Positions 33,145 through 43,238 of a DNA stretch of 64,000 bases are shown one piece after another (position 1 is the first letter of the stretch; the number at the start of each line of letters is the position of its first letter). The DNA is taken from the NCBI GenBank assembly GCA_017577615.1, contig PKRE01000003.1, forward strand, positions 248,001 to 312,000, written 5' to 3'. The DNA is from Gammaproteobacteria bacterium. GTDB lineage: Bacteria > Pseudomonadota > Gammaproteobacteria > Steroidobacterales > Steroidobacteraceae. The position numbers and the translations under genes were made by a program. Below the pieces are notes generated by a model. That model did no database searches and was not told the DNA's origin. It saw only the letters and a list, made by a program, of their open reading frames with translations.

Positions 33145-34278
33145 ATGCACGCGCTTCTACGGGACTTTCCCACGCTCTTGAAAGAGCGTCCCACCCCACC
33201 CTGCCTCAGTCTCTACCAACCCACGCATCGCGGCTTTCCGGACAATCGCCAGAATCTTATTCGCTTCAACAATCTCGTGCGAAGCTTGCAGCAATCGCTC
33301 GCTGAGCACGTCTCGGACGCCGAAAGGCAGATGCTGCTCGAGCCGTTGCGACAGCTGAGCGAAGACAACGCGTTCTGGGAGCATCCTCAAGACGGGCTGG
33401 TTGTCTTACGCGCGAAGGATGCGTTTCGGGTGTATCGCATACAGCGCAGTGTTCCCGAGCTGGCGATCGTGGCAGACAGTTTTCACGTCAAGCCACTCGT
33501 GCGCATTCTGCAGACCGCGGATTACTATCACGTGCTTGCCATCGATCGCCAAAAGGTGCGTCTATTCGTCGGCAACCGCGTCGTCTTGGACGAGGAGGAG
33601 CTCGCGCCCGAGGTGCCTCGCACGCTGACCGACGCGTTGGGCACCGAGGTGACGCAATCGTATTTGTCGGGTTCGACAGGCCAGGCGGGCGGCACGATCT
33701 TCTTCGGGCACGGATCGCGCAAGGATGAAATCGCGATCGATACGGAGCGTTTTTTCCGTGCGGTCGATCGTGCGATCTGGGAGCATCACTCTCGTCACAG
33801 CGGGCTGCCCTTGGTGCTCGCAGCGCTGCCTGAGCATCAGGCGGTCTTTCGTCGCATCAGCCACAATCCTCACCTTGTCGAGAACGGCATAGATGCCAAT
33901 CCCGATGCACTGAGCATCGATGAGCTGCGCGTGCGCGCGTGGGCCGCCGTGGAGCCGGAGCATCGGCGACGCGCGCAAGAGGCGATTGCGCGTTATACAG
34001 CGGCCGCAGCAACTGGCATGGCCACCGACGAGCTGTCGTCCGTTGCACGCGCCAGCGTGGAAGGTCGCATCGACACGCTACTCGTCGACGCCGACCGTCA
34101 GATCGCGGGACACATCGATGAAGAGGGTCTGATCACAACCGACAATGCGCACGCACCGTACGACGACGTGCTCGACGATCTCGTCGAGAAGGTCGCACGC
34201 CGCGGCGGTAAAGCGCTGGTGCTGCCGAGCATGTACATGCCGTCCAGCACGGGCGTGGCCGCAATCTATAAGTTCTGA
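33145..34278 (+). CDS. BaeRF3-family protein (archaeo-eukaryotic release factor-like)
   Basis: 377 residues from ATG 33145 (AAGGAG 8 bases upstream). The wording PTPPCLSLYQPTHRGFPDNRQNLIRFNNLV at the N-terminus and RGGKALVLPSMYMPSSTGVAAIYKF at the C-terminus identifies the bacterial archaeo-eukaryotic release factor family 3. A middle segment, YYHVLAIDRQKVRLFVGNR, is the release-factor domain 2-like core, and HGSRKDEIAIDTERFFRAVDRAIWEH follows. The catalytic GGQ motif of true release factors is not seen. Cytoplasmic; proposed links to ribosomes or stress are not established. Confidence 0.85.
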   Translation: MHALLRDFPTLLKERPTPPCLSLYQPTHRGFPDNRQNLIRFNNLVRSLQQSLAEHVSDAERQMLLEPLRQLSEDNAFWEHPQDGLVVLRAKDAFRVYRIQRSVPELAIVADSFHVKPLVRILQTADYYHVLAIDRQKVRLFVGNRVVLDEEELAPEVPRTLTDALGTEVTQSYLSGSTGQAGGTIFFGHGSRKDEIAIDTERFFRAVDRAIWEHHSRHSGLPLVLAALPEHQAVFRRISHNPHLVENGIDANPDALSIDELRVRAWAAVEPEHRRRAQEAIARYTAAAATGMATDELSSVARASVEGRIDTLLVDADRQIAGHIDEEGLITTDNAHAPYDDVLDDLVEKVARRGGKALVLPSMYMPSSTGVAAIYKF

Positions 34279-34305
34279 GCGACCGTGTTCTCCGATCGCA
34301 GGTCG

Positions 34306-36669
34306 TCAGGTAGGACGTAGCTTGCCGTTTTCCCAGACGATCGTCTGCTTCTGATTCGCTTTCAGGCTCAGAGGTAAATGCACGCCCTTGTAGACGACCG
34401 TCGTCGGTCGCCCGCGTAGACTCGTGACCACAACTCGATCGAGTGTCCCGTCCGACCAGTGAAGATCGATCTTGAATCCGCCGCGCGCCTTGAGCCCTCT
34501 TGCGGAACCACGCCGCCAGGCGCTGGGTAGCGCGGGAAGCAAGTGCAGACGCTCGCGATGCGACTGCAGAAGCATCTCGGCAATACCGGCAGCGCCTCCG
34601 AAGTTGCCGTCGATTTGAAATGGCGGGTGCGCATCGAGCATGTTCGGATACGTCCGTCCAGACGAGAGCAGCATCTGCAGCACGGCGTGCGCACGATCGC
34701 CTTGCGCAAGCCGAGCCCACACGTTGATGCGCCAGCCGAGCCCCCAGCCCGTCGCATCATCGCCTCTCAGCTCCAAGGATCGTCGGGCGGCAGCGGCCAG
34801 CTCCGGCGTATCTTCCAGCGTGATCTGGTCGGATGGATGCAATGCATAGAGATGCGAGATGTGGCGATGGCGCAGGTCCGGCGCATCGAGATCCCAGTCT
34901 TCCAGCCACTCCTGGAGCTGCCCAGCCCGGCCGATGCGATCCGGCGCGAGCCGTGCGCGGGTCGCTTGGCACTGCTCTCGAAAGTCGGCATCCACGCCGA
35001 GCTCCTCGGCAGCACGGATACAGCGATCGAAGAGATCACGCAGTAGCTGTCGATCGATCGCCGGCCCGGCACACAGCGAGCTGCCGAAGGGGTGCCAGTT
35101 CTCCGGTGACAACGAAGGCACCGTGACGAGCGATCCGTCCGTCGGGTGTTCGACGAGCGTATCGAAGAAGAACTCTGCGGCACTCTTCATCAAGGGATAG
35201 ATCTCCCGCAAGAACGCGGGATCGCGAGTGAACTCCCAGTGGTCCCAGAGATTCTGTAACAACCAGACGCCGCCGAGCGGCCACAAGCCCCATTGCGCGC
35301 CGTCGATCGGCCCGGCGGCACGCCACACGTCGGTATTGTGATGCGCGACCCAGCCACGCGCGCCGTACATCTCGCGTGCAACGACCGCACCGGTGATTGC
35401 AAGCTCGCGGGTCATGCGCAGTAGCGGCTCAATGCATTCGCCGAGGTCTGCGACGTCTGCAAGCCAATAGTTCATCTGGGTGTTGATATTGATCGTCCAC
35501 TTGCTTTCCCAGGGCGGCTGCGGTCGCTCGTTCCAGATACCTTGCAGATTCGCCGGCTGTGAGTCTGGGCGCGAGCTCGAGATGAGCAGGTAACGTCCGT
35601 ACTGAAAGTACAAGGCGGCGAGCGCCGGATCGACGCGCTCGCCGGAGTGGCGGATACGCTCGTCGGTTGGCGTAAACGCTGCTTCGTGCGCGCCAAGATC
35701 CAGCACGACGCGACGAAAGAGCTGGCTGTAGTCGGCAACGTGTTGCCGTCTCAGCGTATCGAAGTCGCTCGCTGACACGGCAGCGATGTGTGCACGTGTA
35801 ATCTCGCTCGGATCGGCGGACAAGTCGTCGAAGCGACGATAGTTGGTCGCGATGGCGATATAGGCGACGACCTCATCGGCCCCGGAGATCTTGATGCCGG
35901 TCTCGCCGATCGAAGATGACCCGCCTTTGTGCCTCACCTTCAGTCGCACCTCGAACCGAACGCGCCCGTCGATACCATGCTCGCTCGGTCCGATGCCCGA
36001 CATCACTAGCACGTCGTCCGCTTCAGTGCGCACGGATGCCCTTTGCACCGACGTGAGCGACAGGGCCGCGTGGATCCGGCCTGGCCGATTGGCTCCGAGA
36101 CGCAGCACGATGACTTGATGCGGCGCAGACGCGAACACCTCGCGAACGTACTGTGTCTGCTCCGAGGTGAACCATGTGCGTGCGATGGCAGACTCGAGAT
36201 CCAGCTCGCGAACGTAATCCGTTACGTTCTCCAAACCGAACATGTTCACGAGCACGTCGCCTATCGGCTGGTAGGACATCTGCTTGATTGGCGTGCTCAT
36301 GACCTTCGCGTTGGCAAGGGCCTCTGCTTCGGCATACTTACCTTCGAAGATCAGCCGCCTCACCTCCGGCAGCGCCGCCTTCGCTTCTGGGTTGACGGGA
36401 TTGTATGGGCCGCCGGAGAAGAACGTGTCCTCGTTGAGCTGTAAACGCTCGAGCGCGACACCGCCGAATACCATGGCGCCTATGCGTCCGTTGCCGACAG
36501 GCAGCGCCTGCACCCACTCGTCAGCCGGTTGCCGGTACCATAGCGATAGCGGCTTCGGAACGAAACGCTCGCTGGAGGCCGCGCTCACGACGGCGCTCTT
36601 GGACGCAACGGCGAGCACGCTCGCTGCAGCGAGCAACTCTCTGCGTGTCATGCTGAGAGAGTCGACCAT
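34306..36669 (-). CDS. GH95 alpha-L-fucosidase/galactosidase
   Basis: 787 residues from ATG 36669, preceded by GAGGGGG; the frame is open to 36723. A Tat-like signal peptide (MTRRELLAAASVLAVASKS) lies just after the start. The N-terminal domain opens with LWYRQPADEWVQALPVGNGRIGAMVFGG. The (alpha/alpha)6 barrel carries the family catalytic motifs: NINTQMNYWLADVADL (Asn/Asn), SLSPENW (acid Glu) and QIDGNFGGAAGIAEML (Asp). Cleaves terminal alpha-1,2-L-fucose, or alpha-L-galactose on plant hemicellulose. Last gene of the operon, 35 bases after GH43. Confidence 0.95.
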   Translation of the reverse strand: MVDSLSMTRRELLAAASVLAVASKSAVVSAASSERFVPKPLSLWYRQPADEWVQALPVGNGRIGAMVFGGVALERLQLNEDTFFSGGPYNPVNPEAKAALPEVRRLIFEGKYAEAEALANAKVMSTPIKQMSYQPIGDVLVNMFGLENVTDYVRELDLESAIARTWFTSEQTQYVREVFASAPHQVIVLRLGANRPGRIHAALSLTSVQRASVRTEADDVLVMSGIGPSEHGIDGRVRFEVRLKVRHKGGSSSIGETGIKISGADEVVAYIAIATNYRRFDDLSADPSEITRAHIAAVSASDFDTLRRQHVADYSQLFRRVVLDLGAHEAAFTPTDERIRHSGERVDPALAALYFQYGRYLLISSSRPDSQPANLQGIWNERPQPPWESKWTININTQMNYWLADVADLGECIEPLLRMTRELAITGAVVAREMYGARGWVAHHNTDVWRAAGPIDGAQWGLWPLGGVWLLQNLWDHWEFTRDPAFLREIYPLMKSAAEFFFDTLVEHPTDGSLVTVPSLSPENWHPFGSSLCAGPAIDRQLLRDLFDRCIRAAEELGVDADFREQCQATRARLAPDRIGRAGQLQEWLEDWDLDAPDLRHRHISHLYALHPSDQITLEDTPELAAAARRSLELRGDDATGWGLGWRINVWARLAQGDRAHAVLQMLLSSGRTYPNMLDAHPPFQIDGNFGGAAGIAEMLLQSHRERLHLLPALPSAWRRGSARGLKARGGFKIDLHWSDGTLDRVVVTSLRGRPTTVVYKGVHLPLSLKANQKQTIVWENGKLRPT

Positions 36670-36704
36670 CCCTCCCCCTCGTAATTGGTGGCGGTCCTGT
36701 TTTT

Positions 36705-38753
36705 CTAATCGGCGCGCGACCAAATAAACCTTGCCCCATCGCTATTATCCGGCAATGGGGTGGGCGCGTCAGCACGAATGCGGCGAGTGGTCGGATCGAT
36801 GCGCAGGAAGCGATGTGTTCGCAACGACAGGAGCACAAGCTCTCCTGTCGGCGTTTCGATCCACTGAAACACAGTGGCGTCACCTGTCGGCGTTTCCGTA
36901 AGCGCTGCGGTGCCGTCCTCCAAGATCGCAAGAACACCATGCTCTGACTTGAGCGCTGCGCGACCGAGGGTCAAGTCGATGACTTCGAATGTCGCCGGGG
37001 CGGTCGCGGCAAGCTCGTTGTTCAGCACACCGAGCCCGTACGGTTTGCCGAATGCAGCGAGTCGAATGCGTTGGCCGTAAGGAATCGGCCGCATCAGTCC
37101 ACGCGGATAAGGCTGCTCTACCCTGAACTCGTCGAAATCCGCCGCGCCTCCGCGTACGCCTGCGGTGTTGTAACTGAATAGGGCGTAGCGCACACCTTGA
37201 AAAGTCGCGAGCTGAAACACGAGAGTGAGCGGCTCGCCGACGCGCGTGAACTTGCGACCGTCCGTCGAATATGAGAAGTGCGCCTGCTCCTTCAGGAAGT
37301 CGCAGTCCGCGCGCAACCACACGCGCGGCGTGTCGAGGGCCATCCGCTTCGTGCGGCCCGTCTGCTCGTCGAACTGCACGAGCATCGTCTTGGCACCGCG
37401 GCGCTCCACCCCGATCCAGGCATACGGGCGATTGAAGAGTGCAAGACCCGCCACATCTCCTTCCTTCATCGAGCTCGTCTCGAGCACCGTAACGGGTGCG
37501 GAGATCGGTCCGATCGAGCGCTGCGTCAATGTGTTGCGTGCATCCCAGAGACTCGTCGCCGGCAACGCATGCAAGCGCAGATAGCCTTGTCGTTCCTGCA
37601 AAGACCACGCCTCGTCCACCGGCACGTGATTCCATTGCCAGATCGGCTTCAAGCTCGGCCCCGAGAAATCATCGTCACGTTCATACGGGACCTTGATCGG
37701 CTGCGGCTCGCGCACCTTCGGCTTGACCCAGGTGCGCGGCGTGCGGGTGAGATTGCCTGGCAAGCCGAAGTACGGCCATCCGTCGTGCCAAGTGATCGGC
37801 GAGAGCGCCGTCAAGCGCCCCACCGAGTTGTAATCCATCATCGAGTAGCCCCACCACTCGCCGAGCGGTGTTTGGATGATGCCGCCCTGATGCAGTGAGA
37901 GCTTGCCTGTGACGATCGGATCGCCAGGCCTGATGTCGTAAGGCGGCTTCGTTCCTCGCATGTCGGCCAGTCGATTGCCGAGCGCGAGGCCGAAGTCCTC
38001 GTCGATACTGATCGCACGATTCACTTCGTACGGGCCTTCTGGACGATCCGCGCGCGCGGCCGGCATCCGCATCCGGCCTTCATACCAGGCACTGATGATG
38101 AAGTACTTGCCGTCGATCTTGTAGAAGTGCAACCCCTCGCCCATCCCTGCTTCTTTCGGGATGATCTCGCGTTGCGTGCCTGGCACGATGTCGGTCAAGT
38201 CATCGTTGAGCTCGGCAAACTGAATGGATCGATAGCCCCAGACAACGTACTTCTTGCCATCGTCGTCGAAGAGAACGGACAGATCGTGCAATGAGCGACG
38301 CATCGCGTGGTGCTGCCACGGTCCCGCGGGATCCTTCGCGGTGAACACCTGCGTCGTGTATCCGTTGACGTTGCTGAATATATAGAACGTGCCGTCGTGG
38401 TAGCGGAACGACGGAGCCCAGAATCCTTGGCCGTAGATGTTCTTGCCATCTTCCAATCGAAACGCGGGTCCGAGATCGAGCTTCTGGGCAGCGTACGAGA
38501 CGAACTCCCAGTTCACCAAGTCCTTTGAGCGCAAAACGGGCAGGCCCGGCATCGAGTGCATTGTCGTGCCGGTAAGATAGAAAAAATCTCCGACCCGGAT
38601 CATGTCCGGGTCGGAGAACTCCTCGTAGAAGATGGGATTGGTATACGTGCCGTTGCCGTTATCGGGCGTCCACGTCGGCGCACCGACAACATACCCACGC
38701 AACACCAGCCCAACGCAGATCGAGCCGAGATATTTCACTGTCCGCTCGTGCAT
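36705..38753 (-). CDS. GH43 beta-xylosidase/arabinofuranosidase with C-terminal beta-trefoil-like tail
   Basis: 682 residues. The signal peptide is weak (MHERTVKYLGSICVGLVLRG). The five-bladed propeller shows the catalytic triad: base Asp in YEEFSDPDMIRVGD, Asp in LHDLSVLFDDDGKKY and acid Glu in GMGEGLHFYKIDG. A second beta-sandwich domain (DDFSGPSLKPIWQWNHVP onward) is the usual GH43 C-terminal domain. An extra 110 residues (DLTLGRAALKSEHGVLAI... TFQWIE-like ... LSLRTHRFLRID) look like a fascin-type beta-trefoil, possibly sugar-binding. Releases xylose or arabinose. Between GH51 and GH95 in the operon. Confidence 0.94.
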   Translation of the reverse strand: MHERTVKYLGSICVGLVLRGYVVGAPTWTPDNGNGTYTNPIFYEEFSDPDMIRVGDFFYLTGTTMHSMPGLPVLRSKDLVNWEFVSYAAQKLDLGPAFRLEDGKNIYGQGFWAPSFRYHDGTFYIFSNVNGYTTQVFTAKDPAGPWQHHAMRRSLHDLSVLFDDDGKKYVVWGYRSIQFAELNDDLTDIVPGTQREIIPKEAGMGEGLHFYKIDGKYFIISAWYEGRMRMPAARADRPEGPYEVNRAISIDEDFGLALGNRLADMRGTKPPYDIRPGDPIVTGKLSLHQGGIIQTPLGEWWGYSMMDYNSVGRLTALSPITWHDGWPYFGLPGNLTRTPRTWVKPKVREPQPIKVPYERDDDFSGPSLKPIWQWNHVPVDEAWSLQERQGYLRLHALPATSLWDARNTLTQRSIGPISAPVTVLETSSMKEGDVAGLALFNRPYAWIGVERRGAKTMLVQFDEQTGRTKRMALDTPRVWLRADCDFLKEQAHFSYSTDGRKFTRVGEPLTLVFQLATFQGVRYALFSYNTAGVRGGAADFDEFRVEQPYPRGLMRPIPYGQRIRLAAFGKPYGLGVLNNELAATAPATFEVIDLTLGRAALKSEHGVLAILEDGTAALTETPTGDATVFQWIETPTGELVLLSLRTHRFLRIDPTTRRIRADAPTPLPDNSDGARFIWSRAD

Positions 38754-38763
38754 GTGGGCTGCG

Positions 38764-38804
38764 GGGCAGCACGCTCTCGGCCGCTGGCCAGAAGGGTGCT
38801 GCCC
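38764..38804. repeat. Intercistronic hairpin between GH51 and GH43
   Basis: GGGCAGCAC (38764-38772) pairs exactly with GTGCTGCCC (38796-38804), with a 23-base loop. It lies in the 90-base gap between the GH51 stop (38844) and the GH43 start (38753) and has no T-tract. Likely an mRNA stability or processing element in the operon; its loop shares CTGGCCAGAAGGG with sequence near 21,780. Confidence 0.55.
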
Positions 38805-38843
38805 GCGACATATTCATCCCTACCTTCCATTCTTAATCCCTAT

Positions 38844-40937
38844 TCACGACGTGACATCAAACGTATACAGGCTGATGCTGTAACGCGGCACGACGATCGA
38901 CTTGGGCACACGTGACAAGGATTGCTCTTGGATCTTCACCTCGGAAGGCTTGCCCGGCACCGCCACATAGTCGAGGTCGCGATGCGCGATTCTGCGCAGC
39001 GTACCGCGGCGAAGGTCTGCTCCCCTAATATCGAGCTCCATGCGTTGATCGCTTTCGCTGGGGTTGACGATCGCCACCGTGAGCTGCCGGCGATCCTCAG
39101 TCCAGGCGGCGACCACATCGAGCGGATAAGTGTCGCTGCCTGCGTTGACGCTCGGTTGTTCGCCGCCGACCGGCCACTTCGGCGCAGGTTGCGGACTATT
39201 GCCGCTCACCTTCACAGGAATCTTGCCGAAGTAGCGGCTGTACAGCTTGAACACGAGCCCGGCCGGGTTGAGCTGCGCCTGATTTCGCGTCGCGCTCAGT
39301 AGCGAGGTGCCGAACGTATAGGCCGCCGCCTCGATCACATCCGAGTGACGGATCATCTCGTGCAGCGTCCAGGCATTGGCCGGCGCCACCTTATAGGAGT
39401 TCGGCGGGAAGCCGGTCAGTGCCCACTCATCGATGTTAAGCGTGATGTTCCTGCCGCGCAGCTCAGGAATCAGATTGAAGTACTCCTTGAATTGCTCGAC
39501 CGACAGTCGCACGTGGTTTGCCGGCTTGCGCAGCACCTCGATGAGCGGCTCTTTTGTCGGCACCTGCTCGCCCTTCTCGAGATCGAAACGCGTCTCGGCG
39601 TAGGCGTAGAAATGCTCGCTCAGCTGATCGAAGTAATCGCGGGAGTGCAGGAGCAACTGACCCGACCAATCCGCTTCAGACAGCGGCTCAGGAATCAATG
39701 ACGGGCCGAAGCGCTGCGCCTGCTTGGCCGTCGTCATCGTCTTCGGCAATGCGCCGCCGGCGACGAGCACGATGGAGGGATCAACCTTGCGCATCGCCTT
39801 GGCGAAGTCGTTGTGCTTGTGAACATACTGCGAGATGTGCATTGCCCCGAACTGCCAGTCACCCCACGGCTCGTTGCCGATGCCCCAGAGCTTCACACCG
39901 TAGGGCTCAGGATGACCGTTCTCGGCACGCAGCTTACCCATCGGCGTGGAAACGTCGCCGTTGACGTATTCCACGAGCTGCGCCGCCGACCAGGCGTCGC
40001 CGAAGCCCGCGTTGACCGTGATGTACGGATCGGCGCCGAGCAGACGGCACAGCGCCAGAAACTCGTCCGTGCCGACGTCGTTCGGCTGCACTGCCTTCCA
40101 GACGGGATCGTAGATCGGCGGTCTCTTGTCGCGCGGACCGATCGCGTGACGCCACTCGTGCGCCGAGACGAAGTTCCCTCCAGGGAAACGATATAGGCCA
40201 GCATCGATCTCCTTCAGGGCAGCGATGACTTCCGCGCGGAAGCCTTCGATGTTGTCTGCCGGCATGAGAGACACGACGCCGACACGCACTGTGCCCTGAC
40301 CGCGCCCGACGATTTCGATGCGTGCGTCGTCGGTCGTCACGGGCGAGGTGAACGCGATCGGATAGCGTGTGTAGTCGGGCGTGAGATTCCTCAGCGTGAT
40401 GACCTCGCGGGCCTTGTCATTGTCTCCCCAAGCGATCGTCACCGTCACAGTCGCTCGGGAATCGCCAGCCAGGACGATGTGCCCCTCATACTGCTTACCC
40501 TTCAGCAGGGCGAGACCGCCCTGTTGGAAACCCACCGGATACGACTCGTTGACTCGCAGTAGCGGCGAGTGCTCGCCTACGTAAGCATTGTCTTTCTCGA
40601 GCGTCACCGCGTCAGCCGGCCCGATACGCACCCAGCTGCGCGTGCGACTGCGCCACGCGGCGCGAGGATCGGTCGGCGGAGGCGGCTCTGACTCGAGGAT
40701 CGGCCCGTAGAATTTGCGGTCGTCGATCATCTCGGCCCACAGGCCGTGATTGACGATCGACCCACCGTGCTCCAAAAACTGTCCGTAGATGTACTTCGAG
40801 ATGGGCGCTCCCGTAACGCTCGCATCGATCGTGACGGAAACGGGCTCGGTCTGCGATGCCACGGCACTGGACGATGCCAGCATGCATCCGACCGCTGCAA
40901 GAGCGACAGTCAATGACGATTTCACGACACTCCTCAT
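38844..40937 (-). CDS. GH51 alpha-L-arabinofuranosidase
   Basis: 697 residues. Signal peptide MRSVVKSSLTVALAAVGCML (cleavage near AVAS). The retaining catalytic pair is visible: acid/base Glu in KLWGIGNEPWGDWQ at about residue 360 and nucleophile Glu in NITLNIDEWALTG. The N-terminal SKYIYGQFLEHGG is diagnostic of GH51, and an extra carbohydrate-binding-like sandwich lies at about residues 90-220. Removes arabinofuranosyl side chains from arabinoxylan or arabinan in the periplasm. Follows sapC after a 61-base gap. Confidence 0.95.
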   Translation of the reverse strand: MRSVVKSSLTVALAAVGCMLASSSAVASQTEPVSVTIDASVTGAPISKYIYGQFLEHGGSIVNHGLWAEMIDDRKFYGPILESEPPPPTDPRAAWRSRTRSWVRIGPADAVTLEKDNAYVGEHSPLLRVNESYPVGFQQGGLALLKGKQYEGHIVLAGDSRATVTVTIAWGDNDKAREVITLRNLTPDYTRYPIAFTSPVTTDDARIEIVGRGQGTVRVGVVSLMPADNIEGFRAEVIAALKEIDAGLYRFPGGNFVSAHEWRHAIGPRDKRPPIYDPVWKAVQPNDVGTDEFLALCRLLGADPYITVNAGFGDAWSAAQLVEYVNGDVSTPMGKLRAENGHPEPYGVKLWGIGNEPWGDWQFGAMHISQYVHKHNDFAKAMRKVDPSIVLVAGGALPKTMTTAKQAQRFGPSLIPEPLSEADWSGQLLLHSRDYFDQLSEHFYAYAETRFDLEKGEQVPTKEPLIEVLRKPANHVRLSVEQFKEYFNLIPELRGRNITLNIDEWALTGFPPNSYKVAPANAWTLHEMIRHSDVIEAAAYTFGTSLLSATRNQAQLNPAGLVFKLYSRYFGKIPVKVSGNSPQPAPKWPVGGEQPSVNAGSDTYPLDVVAAWTEDRRQLTVAIVNPSESDQRMELDIRGADLRRGTLRRIAHRDLDYVAVPGKPSEVKIQEQSLSRVPKSIVVPRYSISLYTFDVTS

Positions 40938-40998
40938 TGTTATCGAGTGATTATTGAGCTCGTAACGCGCGATGCGCGTGCTCGGGTGAGCAGTGGAA

Positions 40999-41682
40999 TT
41001 AGATCGTGCTTGCCAAGCGCTTGTTCCGCAGCTCAGCGAGGATCGCGATCTGCCGCAGCGATTGAGCCATGATGTACGCCAGCTGCAGATAGCCTTTTCG
41101 AAATAGCCGCATCACGTCGGCATCGTCGAGCGCGTGCAGCGAGTCCATGCTCACTGTGTAAAGGCCTTGCAGCGTCAGCTTCTCGCCGTCGTCGAAGGAG
41201 AGCGAAATGTCTATTGGTTCGATGAGCTTGAGCTCCAGCAGCGCTCGGATGAATGCGTCGGTCTCGGACAGCCCTACGTGCAGTTGCCCGAGCACGCGTT
41301 GTATCCGTCGTAGCTGAACGCTCGGCGCGCGCGCATCGTCGAACAGCGGCTCGCCTTCGCTGTCGCTGAATCGTGGATGCTCCCGATCGATCACGATGCC
41401 TTCGTTCATCGTGAAGAATCCTTCCCGCTGCAGGGCGAGCGGCTCGAAGCCGCCGCGTTCGCTCGCGCTCTTCAGCGCCGGCTCGTCGGGTTTGAAGTTG
41501 AACAGTGCGCCCGCGTAGAAGTTGCCGGTCTCGGGATGCTTCGTGAACAGAATCGGGGAGGAGGCTGCGGCTGCGACGAACTCGCTCGGGACGATCTGCA
41601 CGAAATGTGGATCGGGACCACTCCTGGGCCGCAGGCGCAAGGAACCATGGTCGTCCGGATTGAGCGGCTCGTACTTAGGCAT
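40999..41682 (-). CDS. SapC family protein
   Basis: 227 residues from ATG 41682 (AGGGG about 7 bases upstream). The N-terminus YEPLNPDDHGSLRLRP and the segment FVQIVPSEFVAAAASSPILFTKHPETGNFYAGALFNF identify the SapC family (PF07277). Soluble, no signal peptide. The original SapC is an S-layer-related protein of Campylobacter. In TonB-receptor loci of Caulobacter/Xanthomonas type it sits between the receptor and a halogenase-like gene, as here, and its job there is unknown. 11 bases after the halogenase stop. Confidence 0.9.
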   Translation of the reverse strand: MPKYEPLNPDDHGSLRLRPRSGPDPHFVQIVPSEFVAAAASSPILFTKHPETGNFYAGALFNFKPDEPALKSASERGGFEPLALQREGFFTMNEGIVIDREHPRFSDSEGEPLFDDARAPSVQLRRIQRVLGQLHVGLSETDAFIRALLELKLIEPIDISLSFDDGEKLTLQGLYTVSMDSLHALDDADVMRLFRKGYLQLAYIMAQSLRQIAILAELRNKRLASTI

Positions 41683-41693
41683 TTAAACCCCTA

Positions 41694-43238
41694 TCAAACG
41701 GGCTGGAGACCCTGCTCCACAATCTTGCGGATCAGGTCGCGGTGACGCGGCAAGACGCTGCGCAGCCGCTCGGTGTGAGTGACGTTGTCGCGCATTGCGC
41801 GCTCCGCCAGCCTAGCCTCTCCTGCGATCGCTTCTGGATCGACTTCCGTACGGAAGCCCATTCCGTAGAGCACGTACTGGTAGCTCGCTGCAGGGAACAC
41901 TTCCTCGATCCGATCGAACTCGTCGTGGTACCAAGGCGACTGATAGCGCCACAAGAGCAAGAGATTCTGTAGGCGTTCCGGGATCGTGGCCGGATCGCGG
42001 TTGTCACGCCAGAACGCCGTGTCCTCGCGCTTGCTGAGCACGTAGTGCAGCTTGAGGAAGTCGATGATCCTTCCCCACCGATAGTGCGTCGTAGCGTTGA
42101 AGCGCGCCGCAATGATGTCCATCACTTCGCGACAGGCCGGCATTTGCTCGGCAATGAGCTTGGCCGACATTTCGATCAAGACGATGGCCGATGCCTCGAG
42201 CGGCTCGAGGAAGCCGGCCGCAAGACCCACCGCGACACAGTTGCGTTTCCAGAACGTCTCGCGATGGCCGGCGCGAATGTCGATCTTGCGCAACGGAAGA
42301 TCTTTGCCTCGCGGGCCGAGATAGGCACGCAATTCGCGCTCGGCGTCCTCGAGCGAGATGTGATTGCTCGAGAACACGTACCCCACGCCGCGCCGCGTTG
42401 GCAAGCCGATATCCCAGATCCAGCCCGCTGACTGCGCGGTCGAAATCGTGTGTGTAGCGACGGGGTCCGATTCCGTCTCGTACGGCATGTGGACCGCGAG
42501 CGCCGTGTCACAGAAGAGGACGTCGTGGCATTCCTTGAAGCCTACACCGAGCGTTTCGCCGATGAGCAGCGCTTTGAAACCGGTGCAATCAATGAACAGA
42601 TCCCCTTCAATCTCGCCGGCCTGCTCGGTATCGAGGCTCTTGATATCGCCATCCTCGGTGAGATTGACCCGCCGTACATCCGCGAGCACATGACGGACGC
42701 CCAGCTTCGTACAGCAGTGCTTGCGAAGGAACACCGAGAATTTGCCACCGTCGAGGTGGTAGGCGTAGTTCGCTAGGCCATCGAACTCTGCGGTTGTGAT
42801 CGTCTTGGGAGCGAGACCGTCGTCGCAGATACGCCCTTGCGGAGTGACGGCATCGCAGAAACTTTGCCCCGTGTTTCGTACCAGCCAGTGCGGCACCAGG
42901 TTGATCTGGTGAAAGCTCTGCGGGTACATCAGCGGGTGGTAATACGCGTCGTCGGGCGCACCCGTCGTCCAGCGAGCGAAGCGCGCTCCCTGCTTGAACG
43001 CTGCATCGCATTCGCGGAAGAAATCCGTCTCTGATACCCCGATGCGCGCCAGAGTCGTGCGCAGTGTCGGCCACGTTCCTTCCCCGACACCGATGATGGG
43101 CGTGTTCGGTGACTCGACCAGTGTGACGCTGAAGTTCCCGGGAATACGGCTGCGGTGTCTGGCCGCAATGACGCCTGCCGTGAGCCATCCGGCCGTGCCG
43201 CCGCCTACGATGACGACATTTCGGATCGGACGAACCAT
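41694..43238 (-). CDS. Tryptophan halogenase-family flavoprotein
   Basis: About 514 residues from ATG 43238; TTG 43244 is better placed relative to AAAGG and may be the true start. FAD-dependent halogenase fold: VVIVGGGTAGWLTAG (FAD), GVGEGTWPTLRTTL, the catalytic Lys in AAFKQGARFARW (about residue 82) and the EPLEASAIVL motif corresponding to PLExS near the catalytic Glu. The family WxWxIP motif reads WIWDIGLP. Such proteins are common in carbohydrate TonB loci where no chlorinated product is known, so the true substrate is open. Directly downstream of the TonB receptor. Confidence 0.92.
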   Translation of the reverse strand: MVRPIRNVVIVGGGTAGWLTAGVIAARHRSRIPGNFSVTLVESPNTPIIGVGEGTWPTLRTTLARIGVSETDFFRECDAAFKQGARFARWTTGAPDDAYYHPLMYPQSFHQINLVPHWLVRNTGQSFCDAVTPQGRICDDGLAPKTITTAEFDGLANYAYHLDGGKFSVFLRKHCCTKLGVRHVLADVRRVNLTEDGDIKSLDTEQAGEIEGDLFIDCTGFKALLIGETLGVGFKECHDVLFCDTALAVHMPYETESDPVATHTISTAQSAGWIWDIGLPTRRGVGYVFSSNHISLEDAERELRAYLGPRGKDLPLRKIDIRAGHRETFWKRNCVAVGLAAGFLEPLEASAIVLIEMSAKLIAEQMPACREVMDIIAARFNATTHYRWGRIIDFLKLHYVLSKREDTAFWRDNRDPATIPERLQNLLLLWRYQSPWYHDEFDRIEEVFPAASYQYVLYGMGFRTEVDPEAIAGEARLAERAMRDNVTHTERLRSVLPRHRDLIRKIVEQGLQPV

